64,000 bases of DNA, taken from assembly GCA_963752855.1 (NCBI GenBank), contig CAVVZX010000035.1, positions 140,871 through 204,870 of the forward strand. The letters run 5' to 3'. Origin of the DNA: DATJPW01 sp963752855. GTDB lineage: Bacteria; Desulfobacterota; Desulfomonilia; Desulfomonilales; Desulfomonilaceae. Position numbers and translations under genes: made by a program. The notes beneath the pieces are model-generated. The model saw only the letters and a program-made list of their open reading frames with translations, was not told the origin of the DNA and did not search any database. Positions 18,706 to 29,038 of the stretch are shown in pieces (the stretch's first letter is position 1; each line of letters begins with the position of its first letter).

Positions 18706-19539
18706 CTATTGCGGCCAGATGTCGATTGGTCGTTTGGCGGGAAAGACATGTGGAGTATTGGGTCCAAACCATTTATCGTAAATCTTCTTGAATGACCCAT
18801 CCTCATATATGTCTTGAATGGTGAAATTTATGAGATCTCGCCAAGCCGAGTCATTTTGAGCAATTGCCACGGCCACCGGCTCTATGGATTCAGAAGCCGG
18901 AATCAGTTCAAAACGGCCTGAGGTCTTCGAGCAATACTCCAGCAAGACCATTCCCGAATCAATCCAACCGGAAACCTTTGCCCTGCCCAGCGCCATAAAG
19001 CTGGCCGGCCTGTCAGGGAAGGAGACGACATTTTCCTGAGCGCTCGCATCGCCCGCCATTCTCAAAATCTGCATTGCCAGACTTTCCGCGCTTGAGCCCT
19101 GAACCGCGGCAATTTTGTGTCCTTTCAAGTCTGCGGCTTTCTTGAATTCATCCTTTGGCACGAGTATCTGCAAAGAATCGAAGAAATAGGGGACCGAGAA
19201 ATCAAATTCCCGCTCGAGCGTACGGGTCTGTCGGATTCCGCATAGGGCTGCGTCGATTTGCCCGCTCGCCAGCAGGGCGCTCCAGGTTTTATCATTTATC
19301 TTGGTCGGTTCCAGTTTGAGGTTCATTCGCTTGGCCATCTCCGATCCAAGATCCACCTCAAAACCTACCCAATCCCCGTTAGGTTTAAGAAATCCTTGCG
19401 GAATATGGTTATAGGGGAGGCCTAGCCGGATCCGGCCTGTTTTCACAGCGCGATCGAATACTGTTCCGCAGTAGCCTGTTGTTGAGGCAAAGGCCAATAT
19501 TAGCGCCAAGACTGAGGCGTATACTCGGTAAAGCGGCAA
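18706..19539 (-). CDS. Periplasmic solute-binding protein, family 3
   Basis: 277 residues with a signal peptide (SVLALILAFASTTGYC; the Cys may be lipidated). The mature protein has the SBP_bac_3 pattern: LGLPYNHIPQGFLKPNGDWVGFEVDL near the N-terminus, WSALLASGQIDAALCGI, and the C-terminal YEDGSFKKIYDKWFG. These proteins bind amino acids or similar small solutes for ABC import, or act as sensor domains. No permease or ATPase gene is next to it, so its partner must be elsewhere or it works as a sensor. It begins with TTG after GAGGGTG. The stop lies 47 bases before selB. Confidence 0.85.
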   Translation of the reverse strand: MPLYRVYASVLALILAFASTTGYCGTVFDRAVKTGRIRLGLPYNHIPQGFLKPNGDWVGFEVDLGSEMAKRMNLKLEPTKINDKTWSALLASGQIDAALCGIRQTRTLEREFDFSVPYFFDSLQILVPKDEFKKAADLKGHKIAAVQGSSAESLAMQILRMAGDASAQENVVSFPDRPASFMALGRAKVSGWIDSGMVLLEYCSKTSGRFELIPASESIEPVAVAIAQNDSAWRDLINFTIQDIYEDGSFKKIYDKWFGPNTPHVFPAKRPIDIWPQ

Positions 19540-19562
19540 GATAACACCCTCATACCGGCCAA

Positions 19563-20927
19563 TTAGATATCTTCAGGGGGAAATTCCAGCAAGTCTTTTT
19601 CGTCGTCCACGTCACCAAGATTTTCCATATCCCTTTCATCCTGTCCATTGTTATTCCGTGGCGTCGGCCCCACGATTTCGACAATTTCCTCTCTGGTGAC
19701 GTCCACAAGGCTCTCGTCGTCCAACCGCACAGACATTGTCTCGGAAAGGGGATTATGTTTGACCACAACCCCTTGGCCCTTGGTCGTGACTATGATCCGC
19801 CCGACTTTCGGAAGGCCCTTCCTGAACTGCTCGTAAGTTTCATGTTCATAGCCTAAGCAGCACATTAATCGACCGCAAACACCCGATATTTTGGCAGGAT
19901 TTAGCGACAGGTTTTGGGCCTTGGCCATTTTCACGGAAACGGGCCTGAAATCGGTCAGGAATCGGGCGCAACAGAGTTCTTGACCGCAACACGCAATACC
20001 GCCGGTCATCTTGGCCTCATGGCGAACCCCGATCTGCCGCATTTCAATGCGCACCGGAAATCGAACCACAAGTTGTTTCACAAGCTCTCGGAAGTCCACA
20101 CGTCCTTCCGCGGTAAAGAAGAAGACGTATTTCGATCCATCAAAGAAACAATCCACCCCTACGAGTTTCATGGGGAGCCCCAGAGCTTCGATTCGCTCAA
20201 CGCAGTAAGCGTAGGCTTCACGCTCTTTTTGGGCCAGCCGCGCCTTTTGATCGAAATCCACTTTGCCGGCTTTTCTGATAACTTTTCGGAGCCCTTCGAG
20301 CTGAGAGGCGTCAATTTCATGCCCCGAGGGGGGCATAGCCACTCGTCCTAGCCCGAGTCCCTTCTCCGTCTTAACGATGACCCAGTCATCACTGTTTAAT
20401 TCGAGGTCTCCTGCATCGAAACGATAAACTTTACACGCATATCCGAAACGGACACCCACTATGTTGATTTTGACCCGGCGTGGCCGCTTGTCTTCAGCCT
20501 GTGGAATCTGTGGCTCCGGCTCAGCCAAATCCTCACGCGCGGGCGCCAATCCGGGTGGTTGAATATTCGACGGGGTTTCCGGTTCCGGACCTGTAACTGA
20601 TTCATCGCCGATCGTTGCGGTCCGGGTTGGCGAGAATATCTTGATCGGCGTTTCCAGGATGTGAGCCTTCGTCGGCTCATCGTCCTCACGATCCGCGGGA
20701 CCAGGGTCATCCCTGCCGGATTCATCAGGCTGAAAATCTCCGCTACAGCCCTCGGTCGACTCTTGAAAATCGGCACGCGCGGAATTGATCACCGCCGCGC
20801 GGTCGCCCGAACTATCATCCGGTATCTCCGGAGCCTGCGTTTGGCTCTCTGCGCGTCTCTCCTCACGGTCCGAACCCCATGAGCGCGGCAAATATGATGC
20901 ATCTTTCTTGGCTTTATCAGAATCCAT
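19563..20927 (-). CDS. ricT: PSP1-domain protein (RicT/YaaT-like)
   Basis: 454 residues from ATG 20927. The first ~170 are acidic, proline-rich and low in complexity (about residues 1-150). The PSP1 core follows, starting at VGVRFGYACKVYRFDAG, with the cysteine cluster (GIACCGQELCCARFL … SGVCGRLMCCLGYEHETYEQ) that binds Fe-S in RicT. In Bacillus RicT acts with RicA and RicF in RNA processing; in other bacteria the gene, as here, sits directly after holB, though its role there is unclear. Five bases separate it from holB. The long disordered N-terminus is unusual for the family. Confidence 0.85.
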   Translation of the reverse strand: MDSDKAKKDASYLPRSWGSDREERRAESQTQAPEIPDDSSGDRAAVINSARADFQESTEGCSGDFQPDESGRDDPGPADREDDEPTKAHILETPIKIFSPTRTATIGDESVTGPEPETPSNIQPPGLAPAREDLAEPEPQIPQAEDKRPRRVKINIVGVRFGYACKVYRFDAGDLELNSDDWVIVKTEKGLGLGRVAMPPSGHEIDASQLEGLRKVIRKAGKVDFDQKARLAQKEREAYAYCVERIEALGLPMKLVGVDCFFDGSKYVFFFTAEGRVDFRELVKQLVVRFPVRIEMRQIGVRHEAKMTGGIACCGQELCCARFLTDFRPVSVKMAKAQNLSLNPAKISGVCGRLMCCLGYEHETYEQFRKGLPKVGRIIVTTKGQGVVVKHNPLSETMSVRLDDESLVDVTREEIVEIVGPTPRNNNGQDERDMENLGDVDDEKDLLEFPPEDI

Positions 20928-20931
20928 ACTA

Positions 20932-21960
20932 TTATCTTTCGCCAGCCGAGAGGCGCTCCGCAATTCGCGGGGTCGACTCGGCGAGAATTCGGCGTATTCG
21001 GAGAAGCAGCACATCCATTGTCAGATTACGGTTAACGTTGATTTCAGCTTCAACAAGTTCCGAGGCTCTGACGAGTTCATCGTAAGTCGAAAAGAGCTGC
21101 TCCTTAGTAAGATGTTCGGCTGAGAAAACTATTCTGTCAAGCAAATCGGAGTTGATGACTTCCGATCCGACAGAACTTTCTTTCACCGCCAGAAGATCGC
21201 GAACCCACGATATTGCAATTCCTATGGCATCAAGGGCCAAGTCCCTGTCCTTCGATAGCTCTGCTGACAGCTCCAGATTAGCACGAATTCCGACACTTTG
21301 GGAGTCCGCCAGCATGTCGATCATTTGTCGCCTGAGGTCCAGGAAATGGGATGCGCTCATTTCCAAGGCGCGGGCCACACTTCCACCTGACGTAGCGGCG
21401 ACTAATGCGACCTTCTCAGGATCCAAGCCTTGCCGTTCCAGAATTTCCGCTAATATGTCGTTTCTAATAGGTCCGAATCTTATGCGACGACATCGGGACC
21501 TGACTGTGGGCAATAGTAGAAAAGGCTTGGAAGTCACCAATATCAAAACCCTACCGGCCGGCGGCTCTTCCAGGGTCTTCAGGAGAGCGTTCTGCGCGGC
21601 GCGGTTCATGCTGTGGGCATCATCTACAATGGCTACCCTGTAAAATCCTTCAATCGGAGCGAACTGGAAAAAGCTTTGAATCTGTCTCACTCGGTCGATG
21701 CGTATCATGCCTCTCAAGGGCTTCTCAATAATAAAGTCAGGGTGTTTTTCCTCACATATTCGGCGGCAGACGGGACAGGAAGCGCTGGAATCGTCCTGTG
21801 GGTGCGGACAGTTGAGCATCGCGGCAAATCTAACCGCCACCAATTTCTTTCCGATCCCCTCAGGACCGGAAAAAAGATACGCATGAGCAGGACGTGCTCC
21901 GGCAACAGTTTGCCTGAGCAAATTCAAAATGCGTTCGTGTCCAAGCGGAGGAGGATTCAT
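20932..21960 (-). CDS. holB: DNA polymerase III delta' subunit
   Basis: Clamp-loader subunit of the replicative polymerase. The AAA+ fold shows the P-loop FSGPEGIGKKLVA, the zinc-binding cysteines (C-P … CPVCRRIC), and the sensor region HSMNRAAQNALLKTLEEPPAG and SRCRRIRF. 342 residues fits the family. The preceding secF gene ends 26 bases upstream in the same direction; the ricT-like gene follows immediately. Confidence 0.93.
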   Translation of the reverse strand: MNPPPLGHERILNLLRQTVAGARPAHAYLFSGPEGIGKKLVAVRFAAMLNCPHPQDDSSASCPVCRRICEEKHPDFIIEKPLRGMIRIDRVRQIQSFFQFAPIEGFYRVAIVDDAHSMNRAAQNALLKTLEEPPAGRVLILVTSKPFLLLPTVRSRCRRIRFGPIRNDILAEILERQGLDPEKVALVAATSGGSVARALEMSASHFLDLRRQMIDMLADSQSVGIRANLELSAELSKDRDLALDAIGIAISWVRDLLAVKESSVGSEVINSDLLDRIVFSAEHLTKEQLFSTYDELVRASELVEAEINVNRNLTMDVLLLRIRRILAESTPRIAERLSAGER

Positions 21961-21985
21961 AGACAGAATCGTGGCCGGCAGTTAT

Positions 21986-22894
21986 TTACCCTCCACGTTT
22001 GACGGGAAAATAACGGTCGAGTTCCAGAACCAAGGGTGTGGCGACGAAAATTGAAGAATATGTTCCAAAAATTATTCCTACGATGAGCGCCCAAGCAAAA
22101 TCTCTGAGGGCGGTAGTTTCGAAGACCAGAAAAGCCACTACGGAAAGCATGGTAAATCCACTCGTAAGCAGGGTCCGGGAAAGCGTCTGATTAATGGATG
22201 CGTTAAAGACCTGAATAAGAGGCTGCTTTTTCATCGTTCTTAGATTCTCTCTTATTCTGTCGCAGACAACGATGGTGTCATTGACATCATAACCTATTAT
22301 TGTCAGCATTGCGGCAAGAATGGTGAGATTGAATTCCTTGCCGGTCCAGGCGAAAAATCCATAAACAATAAGCAAGTCGTGAACAAGGCAAAAGATGGCG
22401 CCCAAACCCATCGTGAATGTGAAACGGAATGCCATGTAAATGAGGAGTAGACCGAGGGCAATAACTGTGGCCCAGATTGCGGATTCCTGAAGGTCCTTCC
22501 CGACCTTTGGCCCCACTGCCTCAAGGCTGCGTATTTCTGTGGCGCCTTTACCGAATTTGTTGTCCAACAATTCTTTTATACGTTGCGAAAGTTTGTCGGT
22601 TCCTTCTTTAGGCAGCTCCATCCGAATCACGAATTCTTCGGTAGTGGCTGAGAATTTCTGGACTACAAGATTTTCCCCGAGAGGCGCCAGAGCCTCTCTC
22701 ACATGATCCGTGTCTACCGTTTTGTTGAAACGCACCTGGGCCAAAACGCCGCCGCTGAAATCAACGCCAAGATGCACATGGCCTTTGATTGGAATGGATA
22801 ACAAAGACAAAACCAGGCATACGGTGGTAAACGCATATGCGTAGTATCGATTTCCAAGAAAATTTATATTCGTGTTCGGTTTTATTAACTCCAC
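21986..22894 (-). CDS. secF: Protein translocase subunit SecF
   Basis: SecF forms with SecD the proton-driven accessory pump that pulls exported proteins through SecYEG. It has the N-terminal membrane segment after NFLGNRYYAYAF, the periplasmic domain beginning with VDFSGGV, and the conserved C-terminal membrane region (TIIGYDVNDTIVVCDRIREN, LTSGFTMLSVVAFLVFE, GIIFGTYSSIFVATPL). 302 residues, normal length. It starts at GTG 22894, 72 bases after secD. Part of the tgt-yajC-secD-secF operon. Confidence 0.95.
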   Translation of the reverse strand: MELIKPNTNINFLGNRYYAYAFTTVCLVLSLLSIPIKGHVHLGVDFSGGVLAQVRFNKTVDTDHVREALAPLGENLVVQKFSATTEEFVIRMELPKEGTDKLSQRIKELLDNKFGKGATEIRSLEAVGPKVGKDLQESAIWATVIALGLLLIYMAFRFTFTMGLGAIFCLVHDLLIVYGFFAWTGKEFNLTILAAMLTIIGYDVNDTIVVCDRIRENLRTMKKQPLIQVFNASINQTLSRTLLTSGFTMLSVVAFLVFETTALRDFAWALIVGIIFGTYSSIFVATPLVLELDRYFPVKRGG

Positions 22895-22966
22895 CGGTCT
22901 TATCCTTTGAAATTTAATAAATCATTCTTGAAACATGCCGGGTCTCGAACTTTACCGGCAAATACC

Positions 22967-24578
22967 TTAGATGCTCAGTTGCTTGATGCGCTTAACATCA
23001 AAGAAGAAATCAAAAATAGTACGGGTAAGGAAATAGGCCGTAAATAGAGAGATCACAAGACCTATGCATAAAGTAACCGCAAAACCCTTTATCGGCCCTG
23101 TGCCAAACTGGATGAGGGGAAGAGCCGCCAAGATGTTTGTGACGTGTGTGTCCAAAATAGTTATAAACGCCTTGGTATATCCATTGTCCATCGCAGCTCT
23201 AGCTGATTTTCCCGTTCGAAGTTCCTCTCTCACCCTCTCGAATATCAAGTATGTTCGCATCAATGGCCATACCTATTGTCAGAGCGACTCCGGCAAGTCC
23301 CGGAAGGGTGAGTGTGGCCCGCAATCCAGGCGAAACCATGACCGCCATGATTAATAGCAGGTTTGTGACCAGAGCAATGTCCGCTACAATTCCGGACCAT
23401 CTGTAATATATGGCCATACCAATAGCGATAAGAATTATTCCCAGCAATATCGCATTGCGGCCGAGGCGAATCGAATCCTCACCCAATGACGGCCCAACGT
23501 TTCGCTGGTCCAGAATTTTTACCGGAGCGGGTAAGGAACCGGCGCGAAGAACCAGCGCAAGATCATGCGCTTCTTCGGCTGTGAATGTTCCTTCAATTAT
23601 AGCGGCCCCACCGGAGATCCGGTCCTTTATCACAGGCGCAGAGTAAATTCTGTTGTCCAAGATAATTGCAAGCTTCTCTCCGACATGCTCCCCGGTTATT
23701 CTCTCGAATGCCTGGGCTCCCTGTCGATTAAAATCCATGTGGACGATCATTCGACCCATGTTGTCCGGATGGACCTTTGCATCGGTGATTACGTCCCCTG
23801 TCAGAAGGATCTGCTTCTTCAAAAGCAACGGAGTACGAGTGACTGTGCGTGTTTTAGGATTTCGGCGCATCTCGTAAAGGACTTCATCACCCGCGGGGAC
23901 ATCTCCTTTGAGCGCGGCGCTTAAGTCACCTTTTTCGTCCACCAACTTGAATTCCAGCCGCGCAGTTCTCTTGATGATTTCTATAGCCCTGTTAATATCC
24001 TCCGCCAATCCGGGCAATTGAACTATGATTCTGTCAGTTCCTTCAATTGACACATCAGGCTCGGCCACGCCGAATTGATCGACACGATTCCTAATGGTGT
24101 CCACGGCCTGACGCACAGCCCTTTGATCGGTGGATTCAACTATTTTTGGATCAAGTTGAAGCTGGATTTCAAAGCCCTTGTCAGAGGGTCCTGAAGAAAT
24201 TTTCTTGAAATTCTGCAGCTTATCTAGAACTTTTGCGTCAAACACAGGTTCCTGATCGGGGTCCTTCAAATAAACCGTCAGGCCGGTAGCGGAGGTCCGG
24301 AGGACATCATTATACCGGATCTTTACGTCCGGGTCCTTCATCAGGGACGATGTCTCGGAAACGGCTTGATCCACAAGCGCTTCCACAGCCTTTCCCGCTT
24401 CGACTTCGAGCACCAGATAAAGGCCGCCTTGGAGGTCAAGTCCTAACCGGACCGGGTTGTTCGGCAGGTATTTTGCCCACCACTGAGGCACCGGTCCGAG
24501 GGTAGGATAAACCAAGAAGAGACTGGCTGCCAGGACGGCCGCTATTAACACGATACGCCATTGTAGGCTCTGCATCAT
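22967..24578 (-). CDS. secD: Protein translocase subunit SecD, one frameshift
   Basis: SecD is the larger subunit of the SecDF export pump. The N-terminal membrane segment (WRIVLIAAVLAASLFLVYP) leads to NPVRLGLDLQGGLYLVLEVE, the family hallmark, and the periplasmic domain with DQFGVAEPDVSIEGTDRIIVQLPG. The membrane domain follows (LTLPGLAGVALTIGMAIDANI). At that point the frame shifts: LIFERVREELRTGKSARAA continues in the next frame to the stop at 22967. One extra T in the coding strand near 23247 explains it exactly (AAC-ATA-CTG-ATA-TTC would restore …NILIFERV). A functional secD would be about 537 residues. A sequencing indel is far more likely than loss of an important gene. Confidence 0.92.
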
Positions 24579-24594
24579 CTTTGCGTACTCCTAA

Positions 24595-24927
24595 TTAAGT
24601 CGGCTCTATAGCGGAAGTGGAGGAGGCGATCCCTGCTATATGCGATCTCGCTACACGCACTCGCACCTTGTCCGCGATCTCCAAAGTGACCACCTGGTCG
24701 GAAATGGCGGCTATCTTCCCGTACAGTCCGCCCTGCGTGATCACCGAGTCGCCTTTCTTAAGGTTCTCCAGCATTACTCTCTGATCTTTGGCCTTCTTTT
24801 GCTGCGGCCTTATCAGTAGAAAATAGAAGACCACGAAAATCAATATCATGGGCAAAAAGCTCAGGAGAGTGTTCATATCACCGCCCTGGCGCTGGCCCCC
24901 CAGCGGGCATGGCATAAGCCATATCAA
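24595..24927 (-). CDS. yajC: Preprotein translocase subunit YajC
   Basis: Small membrane protein that joins SecDF. It has one membrane helix (LLSFLPMILIFVVFYFLLIR), then the conserved RPQQKKAKDQRVMLENLKKGDSVITQGGLYGKI. The beginning is uncertain. The given frame opens at TTG 24927, overlapping the tgt stop. An ATG at 24922 would give MAYAMPAGG, the usual YajC N-terminus, but reads into a stop; one more G in the run of six G near 24905 would join it to the rest. ATG 24876 (MNTLLSFLP) is the shortest option. Confidence 0.9.
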   Translation of the reverse strand: MIWLMPCPLGGQRQGGDMNTLLSFLPMILIFVVFYFLLIRPQQKKAKDQRVMLENLKKGDSVITQGGLYGKIAAISDQVVTLEIADKVRVRVARSHIAGIASSTSAIEPT

Positions 24928-26066
24928 TCATCGGTTTCCTCCATATTTGCTCTAAATTCCGCTGCGAAATAATTGAGCCGGTTCGTCTCGACCGCTTTTC
25001 GAATACTCTCCATCAAATCCATGTAAAAAACAAGATTATGGACCGTCGCCAGCCGCAGGCCCAAGATCTCCTTTTCCAGGAATAGGTGCCTCAAATAGGC
25101 CCTTGAATAGTCTCTACATAACGGACATTCGCAGCGGGAATCTACGGGGAGTGAGTCATCACTGTAGCGGGCGTTTCGTATGTTCAATGGTCCGCGGGAA
25201 GTAAAAAGCATCCCGTTCCGGGCATTGCGGGTGGGAATCACGCAGTCGAACAGATCCACCCCTCTCAAAACTCCGTCCAGTATGTCCTGGGGTTTTCCAA
25301 GTCCCATGGCGTATCGAGGAGCCGTTTCCGGGAGCAAAGGAACGGTCACCTCAATCATCTCGACCATAGTCTCACGAGGTTCCCCGACGCTCAGGCCGCC
25401 GACGGCATATCCGTCCAGTCCTAATGAACCGAGGCCGAGGGCGCTCAGTCTTCTCAGGTCCGGGTACACCGACCCTTGTACTATGCCGAACAAGGCAGGG
25501 TCAACCCTTTTTTTGGCTTGCCGGCATCGCTCGGCCCAGCGAGTGGTTCTGTGTACGGCCTCTTCCGCTTCTCGTTTTTCGACCGGATAGCCTTTGACGT
25601 CGTCGAGGCACATTATGATGTCAGTTCCCAAAGATTCCTGCACGTTAACGCTGAGTTCCGGCGTGAACATATGAGAGCTTCCGTCGATGTGTGACTGAAA
25701 CAGGACCCCTTCATCAGTGACTTTCCGCAGCCGTGCAAGGCTGAAAACCTGGAACCCTCCGCTGTCGGTGAGTATCGCGCCCGGCCAGTTCATGAACTCA
25801 TGAAGCCCCCCCAACTGTTCTACCAGTTTGTGGCCCGGTCTCAGGTACAGATGATACGCGTTGCCAAGTATCAGCCTATATCCGATATCCCAGACTTCCC
25901 GAGCGGAAACCGTTCTAACCACCCCTCGTGTCCCGACCGGCATGAATGCGGGGGTGCGCACCTGCACGCGTCCGTTGGTTAATACGCCCGACCGGGCCAG
26001 GCTCGCGGCATCTTTATGGATAATATTGAATCCAAAACTCATGATAGGATCGCTGGCCTCAATCAT
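24924..26066 (-). CDS. tgt: Queuine/preQ1 tRNA-guanine transglycosylase
   Basis: Tgt exchanges guanine-34 of Asp, Asn, His and Tyr tRNAs for the queuosine precursor. Motifs seen: GNAYHLYLRPG, TDSGGFQVFSL (with the active-site Asp), GGLSVGEPRETM, DCVIPTRNARNG (second Asp), and the zinc site CECPLCRDYSRAYLRHLF. Start is ATG 26066 or, more in line with the family, ATG 26042 (MSFGFNIIHKD). First gene of the operon with yajC, secD and secF, an arrangement conserved across many bacteria. QueH at 15.7 kb serves the same pathway. Confidence 0.95.
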   Translation of the reverse strand: MIEASDPIMSFGFNIIHKDAASLARSGVLTNGRVQVRTPAFMPVGTRGVVRTVSAREVWDIGYRLILGNAYHLYLRPGHKLVEQLGGLHEFMNWPGAILTDSGGFQVFSLARLRKVTDEGVLFQSHIDGSSHMFTPELSVNVQESLGTDIIMCLDDVKGYPVEKREAEEAVHRTTRWAERCRQAKKRVDPALFGIVQGSVYPDLRRLSALGLGSLGLDGYAVGGLSVGEPRETMVEMIEVTVPLLPETAPRYAMGLGKPQDILDGVLRGVDLFDCVIPTRNARNGMLFTSRGPLNIRNARYSDDSLPVDSRCECPLCRDYSRAYLRHLFLEKEILGLRLATVHNLVFYMDLMESIRKAVETNRLNYFAAEFRANMEETDD

Positions 26067-26128
26067 TCCGGTTGATGGTGATTCCTACGTCCAATGAAGG
26101 CAATGCCGCTGATCTTGAACAAATCCAT

Positions 26129-27781
26129 TTATGTGGTTCCAGTCTCCCGGTCGGATATAGGAAAGTATACGTGGAAAATTGCGCCTATGCCCAGCTCGCT
26201 TTCCACCCTGATATCACCACCCATCTTTTTAACGATGCCATAGCATATGGAAAGTCCCAGGCCAGTGCCTTGCCCAACCGGCTTAGTTGTAAAAAATGGT
26301 TCAAATACTCGCATTAGATTTGCTTCGGGTATCCCGGGACCATCATCGGCCACATCTACGACGACAGTGTTGTCATCAACTCTGCTGGTCACGGTGATGA
26401 CTCCTCCTTTGTCGCCCACGGCGTCCAGGCTGTTGTTAATCAAATTAAGAAGAACTTGCTGGACTTCTGACTGTGAAACATTTACCAATGGAAGCGCTGT
26501 CTTTAAGATTCGTATTAATCTCTACATTGTTGTAATGCGCTCTCTGCTGGCATAAATCCACTACCTCTCTAATCAATTCGTTCAGTTGGGTGGACTTTAC
26601 AGTGGGATCCGTTTTCCTGGCAAAACTCAAGAGCTTGTGTGTAATCTCCTTGCAGCGCCTGCCCTGGGTTTGCATTCTGTTCAGAGATTTATTAAATTCG
26701 CCCAGGTTTGGCCAGGACTGGAGTTCTTCTTCCTCCAACAAGTCTTGCATCCAACCCGCCTCCTGCAACATTATGCCCAAGGGATTGTTGACCTCATGGG
26801 CCACTCCGGCCGCCAATTCGCCGAGTGAGGCCAGTTTGCCCGCTTCGATTAACTGCTGATTGATTGCTTGCTTTTCGTGGGCTTCCTGAGCAATGTGCGT
26901 TACCATTTGTCTGGACAGGAATATGCTTGCTACGGCTATGCCGAGAATGCCAAGGAAAAACACAAATATAGCGGACCTGCGGGCCGCATACAAGTCCGCG
27001 TAGGCTTCTTTCGCGTCTTTGATGATGAACCAAGACCCAAGCCCCATCATTCAACCGTGTCATGAGATCAAGGAACTCATTCCCTTCACTGTCGGCCTTT
27101 TCGATAATTCCCACCTCCTCGTCCGATCGTGCCTTTGAGGCAAGAAAATTCAGATAATCGTCCTTGGACAGAATCGCTTCCGGGTTGAACTCTCGTCTGT
27201 AACTCCCCATCCTTGTTGAGAATAAAGGCGGACCCGACAGGATCGGAGCCTATTTTTTCCACCAACGTTTTGAATGACTCAAAATTAATCGTGGCCCGCA
27301 AAATCCATTTTTCTCCGCCATGCTCTAGTCGAACTGCTAAGGCCAGATGAGGAGAACCTCGAAGACCGTAGAACACGTCGCTCACATAATGATCTTTCCC
27401 GAGCGCCTTCTTGAACCATTCAGCCTCAGAATAATCCGCATTCTGCAGCTTGTAGGGTCCGGCATACGCGACTTGTTTGCCACTACCGTTTACTACGCCG
27501 AGATCCATGAAGGATGGGCCGTATTCTTCTTGGAGAACAGCGAGTCGATCTCTCAGGAAGGACGCGTCATTGAGTTGATCAAAAGTAAACGACTTTGCCT
27601 GTACTCTCAGTGCGCCGAGCCTTTCAGTCAGGAAATTTTCAATAGTTTGGCGGTGCTTGGCAATCCGTAGCTTCGAATTATTCAGGACCTTTTCTCGATA
27701 GGAAACTTGAAAATAGTGGCGGGTGATGGCAGATATGAGGATCAGCGGGACAGCCGACACAATTATGATTACAATAACCAT
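26129..27781 (-). pseudogene. Membrane sensor histidine kinase with Cache domain, frameshifted
   Basis: The N-terminus has a membrane helix (MVIVIIIVSAVPLILISAI) and a periplasmic Cache-type sensor domain (FMDLGVVNGSGKQVAYAGPYKLQNADYSEAEWF). A second helix (IFVFFLGILGIAVASIFL) follows, then HisKA (GKLASLGELAAGVAHEVNNPLGIML, phospho-acceptor His) and the ATPase domain (LLNLINNSLDAV N-box, DDGPGIP, GTGLGLSI). The parts read in different frames with changes near 27200, 27050 and 26480. Joined, they give a normal kinase of about 550 residues. There is no response regulator next to it. The true start may lie slightly upstream of 27781. The sensed ligand is probably a small organic molecule, judging from other Cache kinases. 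Confidence 0.8.
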
Positions 27782-27898
27782 GTTCCTACGCAGAGATCTG
27801 TAATAGCGCTTTATCTTGATCGCTTTCGTGCTTCATTGGACTCTTTTGTCTCATTCCGCCTGTCCAGCTTCTGAAATTAGCAATGGCCAATCACTATA

Positions 27899-28867
27899 CT
27901 ATAAGCCTCTGGCTCCTGTGAGATCGGCGCTCGAGAGATCAACCCGATCCAATACTGCTTGCGCCAAATTCGCCCCCGTCAAATCAGCGCCATCCAGGTT
28001 TGCTTCACTGAGGTTCGCTCCTGACAAATTGGCGCCGGCGAGAATCGCTCCCCACAGTGTGGCTCTGTTAAGCTTTGCCCCGGCCAAGTCTGCTTCCGTG
28101 AGTGTGACCTTGAACAATCTCGCGGCCGACAGATCGGCTGAAGAAAGATCAGCTCTGAACAGCACCGCGTTAGATAAGTCAGCGCCGGACAAATCGGCGT
28201 CTATTAGCCTGGCTCCGCTTAGTCTTGCCCGTATAAGCTTGGCTCTGGAGAGATTGACTCTGTGGAGATTAGCGCCGGATAAATCGACATCTCTCAAATT
28301 GGCCTTAGACAGATTAGCCCATGCCAGCCTTGCGTTTGAGAGATCTGCCATCAGCAGGTTCACGCCGGACATCTGCGCGCCGGACAAATCAGCTTCTGAC
28401 AAATTTGCCTTGTAAAGATTGGCTCCCGTAAGATTAGCCTCAGTAAGAAAAGCTTTGGTCAGACGACCTGTCAGAATTTTCGCGTCCGATAGATCTGCTC
28501 CGGTTAAATCACTCCCCTCCAAATCGGCTTCATACAGCCTAGCCTCAGTCAAATCGGCCTTTGTGAGCTTAGTCCCGCGGAAGACGCCATGCCCCAATTG
28601 TGCGCCTCGCAAATCCGCGCCGGCCAGGTTGCCAGCGGATAAATCGACGCCTAATTTCACCGCTTCTTCTACCAACTCTTTTAACGAGTCGGCCTCGCCC
28701 GTGAAAATGATCTCAGCGGTGAAACGATTTCTGATCAAGTTCAATCGAATTCCCCCGTTCGCCGCCTTAATATACCTTCTTCCCGAACATCCACCATAAT
28801 TGCACGTTGAACCCCTCTCAAACCGGTCCGCCAAACTTTCGGAAGCGGGGCAAGTCCACAATGGCAA
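27899..28867 (-). CDS. Pentapeptide-repeat protein
   Basis: From about residue 80 the protein is made of A(D/N)LxX pentapeptides (GADLRGAQLGHGVF, SGADLSNAVLFRADLSSADL and so on), roughly 45 units in all. Such repeats form a right-handed beta helix of the kind found in Qnr/MfpA gyrase-protecting proteins. The segment NRFTAEIIFTGEADSLKELVEEAVKLGVDL before it is a conserved lead-in seen in many such proteins. The open frame extends to TTG 28867, but the first ~40 residues do not look like the family; the real start may be TTG near 28744. The function is unknown. One shorter upstream reading (ATG about 28800) could couple translation. Confidence 0.85.
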   Translation of the reverse strand: MPLWTCPASESLADRFERGSTCNYGGCSGRRYIKAANGGIRLNLIRNRFTAEIIFTGEADSLKELVEEAVKLGVDLSAGNLAGADLRGAQLGHGVFRGTKLTKADLTEARLYEADLEGSDLTGADLSDAKILTGRLTKAFLTEANLTGANLYKANLSEADLSGAQMSGVNLLMADLSNARLAWANLSKANLRDVDLSGANLHRVNLSRAKLIRARLSGARLIDADLSGADLSNAVLFRADLSSADLSAARLFKVTLTEADLAGAKLNRATLWGAILAGANLSGANLSEANLDGADLTGANLAQAVLDRVDLSSADLTGARGL

Positions 28868-29038
28868 ATCCCAGGACGAAGATGCAGTATGTTAGCGCAG
28901 AAAATCGTCTAATTGGCGGCGTCATCAAAAATTCCCCGACGATTTATCGCCTTAACTAAACACGCCGGTCAGCACAAGATAGATGTTTGTTTGCATTATG
29001 CTGAATGGCTCAAGATTTAACAATATTTATAAACAAAA

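Noticed and set aside
27816..28415. 200-codon open frame opposite the pentapeptide-repeat gene, with a regular pattern
   Set aside because: The pattern is the antisense shadow of the pentapeptide repeats; no ribosome site and no family.
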